Positions 59,721 through 64,000 of a stretch of DNA of 64,000 bases are shown here, in pieces. Position numbers and translations under genes: made by a program. The notes below the pieces were generated by a model, which was not told the origin of the DNA, searched no databases, and worked only from the letters and a program-made list of their open reading frames with translations. Source of the stretch: Atopsyche davidsoni. Taxonomy: Eukaryota; Arthropoda; Insecta; Trichoptera; Hydrobiosidae. Within the stretch, counting starts at the first letter, position 1. Every line of letters starts with the position of its first letter. Location: NCBI GenBank assembly GCA_022113835.1, contig JAILWY010000002.1, positions 11,882,501 through 11,946,500 of the forward strand, read 5' to 3'.

Positions 59721-61176
59721 GTAAGAAACTGTGCTCTCGTTATCAGTCCTCGCCGGTGTCGTTTTCACAACAACCGCGGCCATTCGGAGTCGCCCCGCGC
59801 GGAGCGGACTTCTCTTTGTTTACGTTTGTCCAGGATGCCCGGAGTATTGATTTGTTTCGTAACAGCTGCTCCGGCGGCCGATTGCCGTTCGTTTCCTCCT
59901 CGGCATTGTCGGCGACGGCCCGCGAGGGTCGGAGAGGTCCTGCGGGAAATGACATTTCAGATCTCCCCGACGCGGCCCGCCGTGCTGATCGTATTCAAAA
60001 AAATGCTTTCAATTGTCGAGAAGTGATGTGTATTGTGCGGTTGACCGAGATATCCGCGAAAATATTTCCCTGTCACTAATTTCCAAACGCCGTCATCTGT
60101 ATGCTCGTATGTAACGCCTCGGCGGGCACGAAGGACGACATCTCATTATTAAATAATTTTTTTTGTATATTTTTGCAATTCCTTAAGGTTGACTGCATAT
60201 TATTGTATATCTGTAACGATAGTATCGCAATATGTGCAAAACATTTTTGTACATATTGTGATAATTGACAGAACTTGAAAACGCTTCTTATCACCCACCA
60301 TGTTGACACTTTCTTTTGTACGATATCAGTTTGATGATAAGATTGAATTCAATATGATGAAAAATCGTCAGTTACCGACCGCTTCAGTGAATTTCCTTGT
60401 AATTAAAATGCGGAGCATGCCGAATACGTTTGAATAAAACTCGACATCTTTCATATTTTATTTATATCCCAAGCGGAAAACAATAATCCCCCAACCTTCT
60501 GCATCGGTCAATTAATCCGTCTGGATACTTGCATATTTATAAATTCATTGTTTAAATATTTATCGTATTAAAATATTCAATACCTTGAGCGCGGAAGGCG
60601 AGGAAATGAAATAGTAATACAATTAATTATTTTTTTTAATATCTACTTATCTTCATTTTGGTAACAAAAGCATTTTAAGTAGACGATCACCCGAGGCCGC
60701 CTCCCCGGAAAGATTTATTATCAGTAAGTCGAGTGAATTCCGCAAAGTAGCCTCCGGAGGATGCGATAATTGCGTTTTACTTGTCGGATGCAAATACATC
60801 CCGTGAATAATAATTAGTGACATTGGAGTCGAGTGAATTCTGGATTGAAATTAGATTTGCATAACTTGACGTGGAAAAAAATATCCACCATATCATCCCG
60901 CCCGTTTAAACAAAATCATTTTGCAAAGGTCTATATTTACTATCTATCGATGACTCTGTAACATGAACACGGTCGCTGAAATATTAATACTAAAAGTGAA
61001 ATTTATTTTCTATGTTTTTAATTATAATAAAAATTTAACTGGAATTTTTGTATATAATTTTATTCCAATCAATCTCTGACTGATTGCGTATTGATTTGAA
61101 GATTTAAAATTAATTTTTAGATTATTTGAAATTTGGCTTCGCATGCAGACCTCAAATATCAGATGTTTCAGAAATT

Positions 61177-61211
61177 CCTGAAGACGGCTCCAGCACCGGG
61201 ACCGAAACGTC
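61177..61211 (+). repeat. Family B motif copy, best preserved
   Basis: CCTGAAGACGGCTCCAGCAC followed by CGGGACCGAAACGTC. CTGAAGA and GAAAC are both intact and the sequence between them can pair. Confidence 0.8.
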
Positions 61212-62799
61212 AGTAGATTCAAATTATACCGCAGCAAAACATCCAGTAACAAAATAAAACTAATAACAACGACCGGTAAAACCTATGGACGTATTAAAAT
61301 TACAAAAGTTTATTGTCTTACAAGTACGGTAATAATGAATATATTCGTCACGCCACCCATTGCAATGTGTCGTTTTTGGTATGCCATAACAAAAGGTTTA
61401 CTTATCACAAAAACATTGTGTGCACGTGGCGGATGCAGGACGCAAACTTCCTTTTTAAATATACACATAACCCCGCCATTGCACGACAACACCCATTGTC
61501 TGCCATCATAGCTAACGCGAATCGATGTGCCGCAAGTCTACTTGTCTTAATCGAATTACTGTCCAATCATTCCGACTGGTGACCGAGTGGACCGACTTCT
61601 TCCCACCTGGACCCGTCAGGTGGTTTTTATTTTTATTACGGCCAATATTTACGTATTTCAAGGTCGTCTTCGGTCCTCCCATCTGCGATTTGAGCTGTTG
61701 CTAATTTGTTTGGTCAGAAAAGAGCGTCGATCGGCTATCCCCTGCGATTGCAGGAAGAAGACGATAATTGGTCGCAGTTTGTGACTTCTTCTCCGGCTTC
61801 CCTGTCCCTGGACGATTCGGTCGAGAGATGTCCAGTTATTTTAATTTCCCGTCGCGTTTTGCGCCCATCGCCTCTTTTGCGGTTATGCAATTTAATTTAT
61901 TCATTGCCTCGGAAAAGGCATCGCGCCCTGATGTCGCGCTGCAATAATATCGATTTCCATCCAAATAATACATGAGAATATTTAACACCGTCATCGAGTA
62001 ACTCTTTCTTTAGCATATTTTTTTTACCACGTGTTTTTTTTTTATTTACAAAAGGTCATTATCAGAACTTTCTTTTTCGCTCAGCACAACTGACACCGTT
62101 TTGCTAACGGCGGGGTCACGCTCGCAACGGCTACAATCCCGCTTTTGTCTCAACCTATTTGCCAGACGGCATTACCAATTTTGTTCAAATCAATATCTCT
62201 CCGTGCTCGGCTCGACTCGCCGCCAATGAAGTCGGGCTCTCCGTTCAATATCTTGCCCACAACATTCAATAGGTCATTATAGGAACACCTACCAACGATT
62301 TCGGTACGATCACAATACAATACATATATTAGTGGTGAATCGGGAAGGGGGAAAATTTTCATGAAATTATAAAAAAAAAAAAATCGTTTCGATTGAATAA
62401 TGGTACTTAAATAATTTACATTCACTGTTTCCCGCTTGCGTCGCGATAGCATCACTACAATATATATTTATTGTTTCGAGACAATGTAACTATATTCTGA
62501 ATAATGATTATCGAATATCGTAAAGCCACCGGAAGGCGATACGATCGCTGCCGGGTACTACTTACCAATTCGACAAATTTCTGCGGCCTTCTCGCTGGCA
62601 ATCTTCGCCCCGCACTGCCGTTTGCTCGTCTTTCCCAGGCGATTCCACCGGTCGCGGGCCGCGGGCCGCAAGCGGGTCCTCCGTCATATATGCCGATAAA
62701 TAATGCTCGCATATTGTTCATGTCGATTATTTACTTGCCATTTTATTTTCGGCGCGGTTTTCCTCGTTCCCATGACCGAATAAATTAAATTAAACGGAT

Positions 62800-62835
62800 A
62801 GTATGCATCACTTATTTTCTTAGGTAAGTTTCTTA
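62800..62835 (+). promoter_or_regulatory. Recursive splice (ratchet) site candidate
   Basis: The sequence TTATTTTCTTAG is immediately followed by GTAAGTTT, an acceptor joined directly to a donor at 62823/62824 with no exon between. In insect long introns such sites let the intron be removed in steps. It lies 3.1 kb into the presumed intron that starts at 59721, on the same strand. Confidence 0.45.
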
Positions 62836-64000
62836 TCAAAATTTCGGAGCTTTGTTCACAAAAATAATGGTAAAAGTATTTAATTTGTAATTGTTCTTTT
62901 GCTTTAATTTTTTTTTTAATGTACGAAATGTGAAGCATTGGACTGCAGCCCTGCAGCCAGGCGAGCAGGCGACTCCCGCCTCGCGCGCCCGCTGCGGGAA
63001 TCCTTCCTGAGGGAACCCGCGGACTCCACCAAGCCCCGTACTTTGCAAAGCCGTCGCTCCTGCTCGCATTGAATATTTTTTTAATCGATGAATATGTTTT
63101 GAGCCGCGATGTTACAAAATAAACCGACGAAGTGACCTCGCAGCGAGGTGATGCACTCCGGCCCGGCAGTCGGGCAGAGGGCGGGCGGTGATCGTGTTAT
63201 TGAAAAGAAAGTAAACCTCTATTCGTAAGTCGTGGACCCAAGAGTGGAATCGGGCTCTATTCTGCACTAAAATAAAAATCCGAAAAGCCAATATTGAATT
63301 AAATTGTACTTCTATTGTAAATGCACAATCCCTGGAATAAATTGTTTCGTTTACAAAAATACCTCTCTCCTCCTATGGGGAGTCTCGCCAGAAACCCGTT
63401 CCAGTGTTATCTCCCCGACGCTAGTCCTCGCCGGTTCGTTCGCCCGAGGGCATCTCCCGGATCAATCGTAGAATACTTATATTCCGACGCATACCGTGAG
63501 CATTCAGAGCCGGTGCAATCGCGGGTGTTTATTTTCTCCGCGGGTGCCCGCTCCTGCCGGCCCCAGAAGGCAGTCTCGATAACCGCATCCGGTGCGGCTC
63601 AACTCCAAATCGCAATTGGGACAGCATCACACTTTTACCACAAACTAAAAAAATATTTTTAAAAACTCTCATGAAAATATATATGATTTTTTTTTATTTG
63701 GATAAGAACGTGCACGGTACATTGCCATTGTGCAATCGGCAGTACTATACGCAAAGAAAACGCTTCAATGGGCCGTAGTCGAAACTCGACCCCCCAGTAT
63801 GTTCAGCACCGAGGGATTGCGTTTTGTAATCCTCGTCCTCCGAGGAGCACCGCGAGTGATTGTCATCGAGTCTCCGCCGTCTGTTTCTAGTTATTTCCAA
63901 AGATTCTATTTCCGAGCTTGCCACTTGTGTCGCGCCGGGCCGAGAAGTGACTTGACTGCTTCCCCGCCGGGGAAGTCCCCCCCCAGAGCCGACGATGACT

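Larger units (their letters stand above)
59730..64000. other. Presumed long first intron, GC-richer than average
   Basis: This region is less AT-rich than the left half and largely free of recognised repeats apart from the motif at 61.2 kb. Protein-like frames occur at 61706-61975 (+), 62150-62330 (-, with SYNDLLNVVGKILNGEPDFI) and 63321-63662 (+), but none has both splice sites. A minus-strand donor GAATTG|GTAAGTAG lies at 62568. Conserved regulatory DNA of a developmental gene is one reading. Confidence 0.35.

Noticed and set aside
59082..59783. 233-codon minus-strand ORF across the CpG island
   Set aside because: It is long only because the GTGCCC hexamer tract and high GC remove stops; it has a (Thr-Gly)n and Arg/Ala run composition and lies antisense to a better leader plus donor.

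Overview
The window looks like an AT-rich, gene-poor stretch of an arthropod nuclear genome, most likely an insect; the order cannot be fixed from sequence alone. This rests on GT-AG introns, GC-rich exons in AT-rich surroundings, many decayed transposable elements (mariner, piggyBac, hAT, pogo/Tigger-like, Helitron, LINE, tRNA-derived SINEs), long (TA)n microsatellites and two sites that look like insect recursive splice sites. There is no bacterial-type operon, CRISPR array or ribosomal RNA gene.

The only securely identified gene is on the plus strand at 48703-52891: the last eight exons (485 residues) of Brf1, the TFIIIB subunit that recruits RNA polymerase III to tRNA and 5S genes. All eight junctions keep one frame, from the second cyclin repeat through the conserved C-terminal homology region to a TGA at 52889. 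The zinc ribbon and first cyclin repeat were not found, so the 5' exons lie either beyond a very long intron (over 48 kb) or in a small exon that was missed.

Downstream on the plus strand are two candidate 5' exons of one or two genes running off the right edge. One has a 34-codon start (56104-56207) after a GC-rich leader. The other is a CpG-rich leader with a 14-nt coding start (59707-59720). Both end in phase 2 at a good splice donor, so they could be alternative first exons of one gene. A recursive-splice-like site at 62823/62824 fits a long intron there.

Region 0-48 kb is mostly repeats and unassigned DNA. Possible exons of unknown proteins are at 1373-1737 (+) and, on the minus strand, at 1088-1309, 3342-3489, 5847-6004, 26275-26388, 33296-33361 and 38741-38932. 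Clear repeats are nested fold-backs around two 72-nt tRNA-like cores (4.5-5.4 kb), a hAT MITE (5.5 kb), a LINE 3' end fused to a mariner tail (15.7-16.5 kb), a 208-230 bp tandem repeat (19.6-20.1 kb), a GC-rich minisatellite (22.0 kb), a hAT-like element (24.1 kb), a Helitron Rep fragment (29.4 kb), a hAT fossil (35.0 kb), two pogo-like MITEs (44.3 and 58.7 kb), a piggyBac C-terminus (46.9 kb) and a 146-bp hAT MITE with a perfect 8-bp target duplication just upstream of a Brf1 exon.

The most unusual pattern is a short motif in several sequence contexts and both orientations: a TGAAGA- or TGATAA-like box, a short hairpin, then GAAAC. It resembles the hammerhead-ribozyme core order known from Penelope-like elements. 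Whether any copy is a working ribozyme cannot be decided here.
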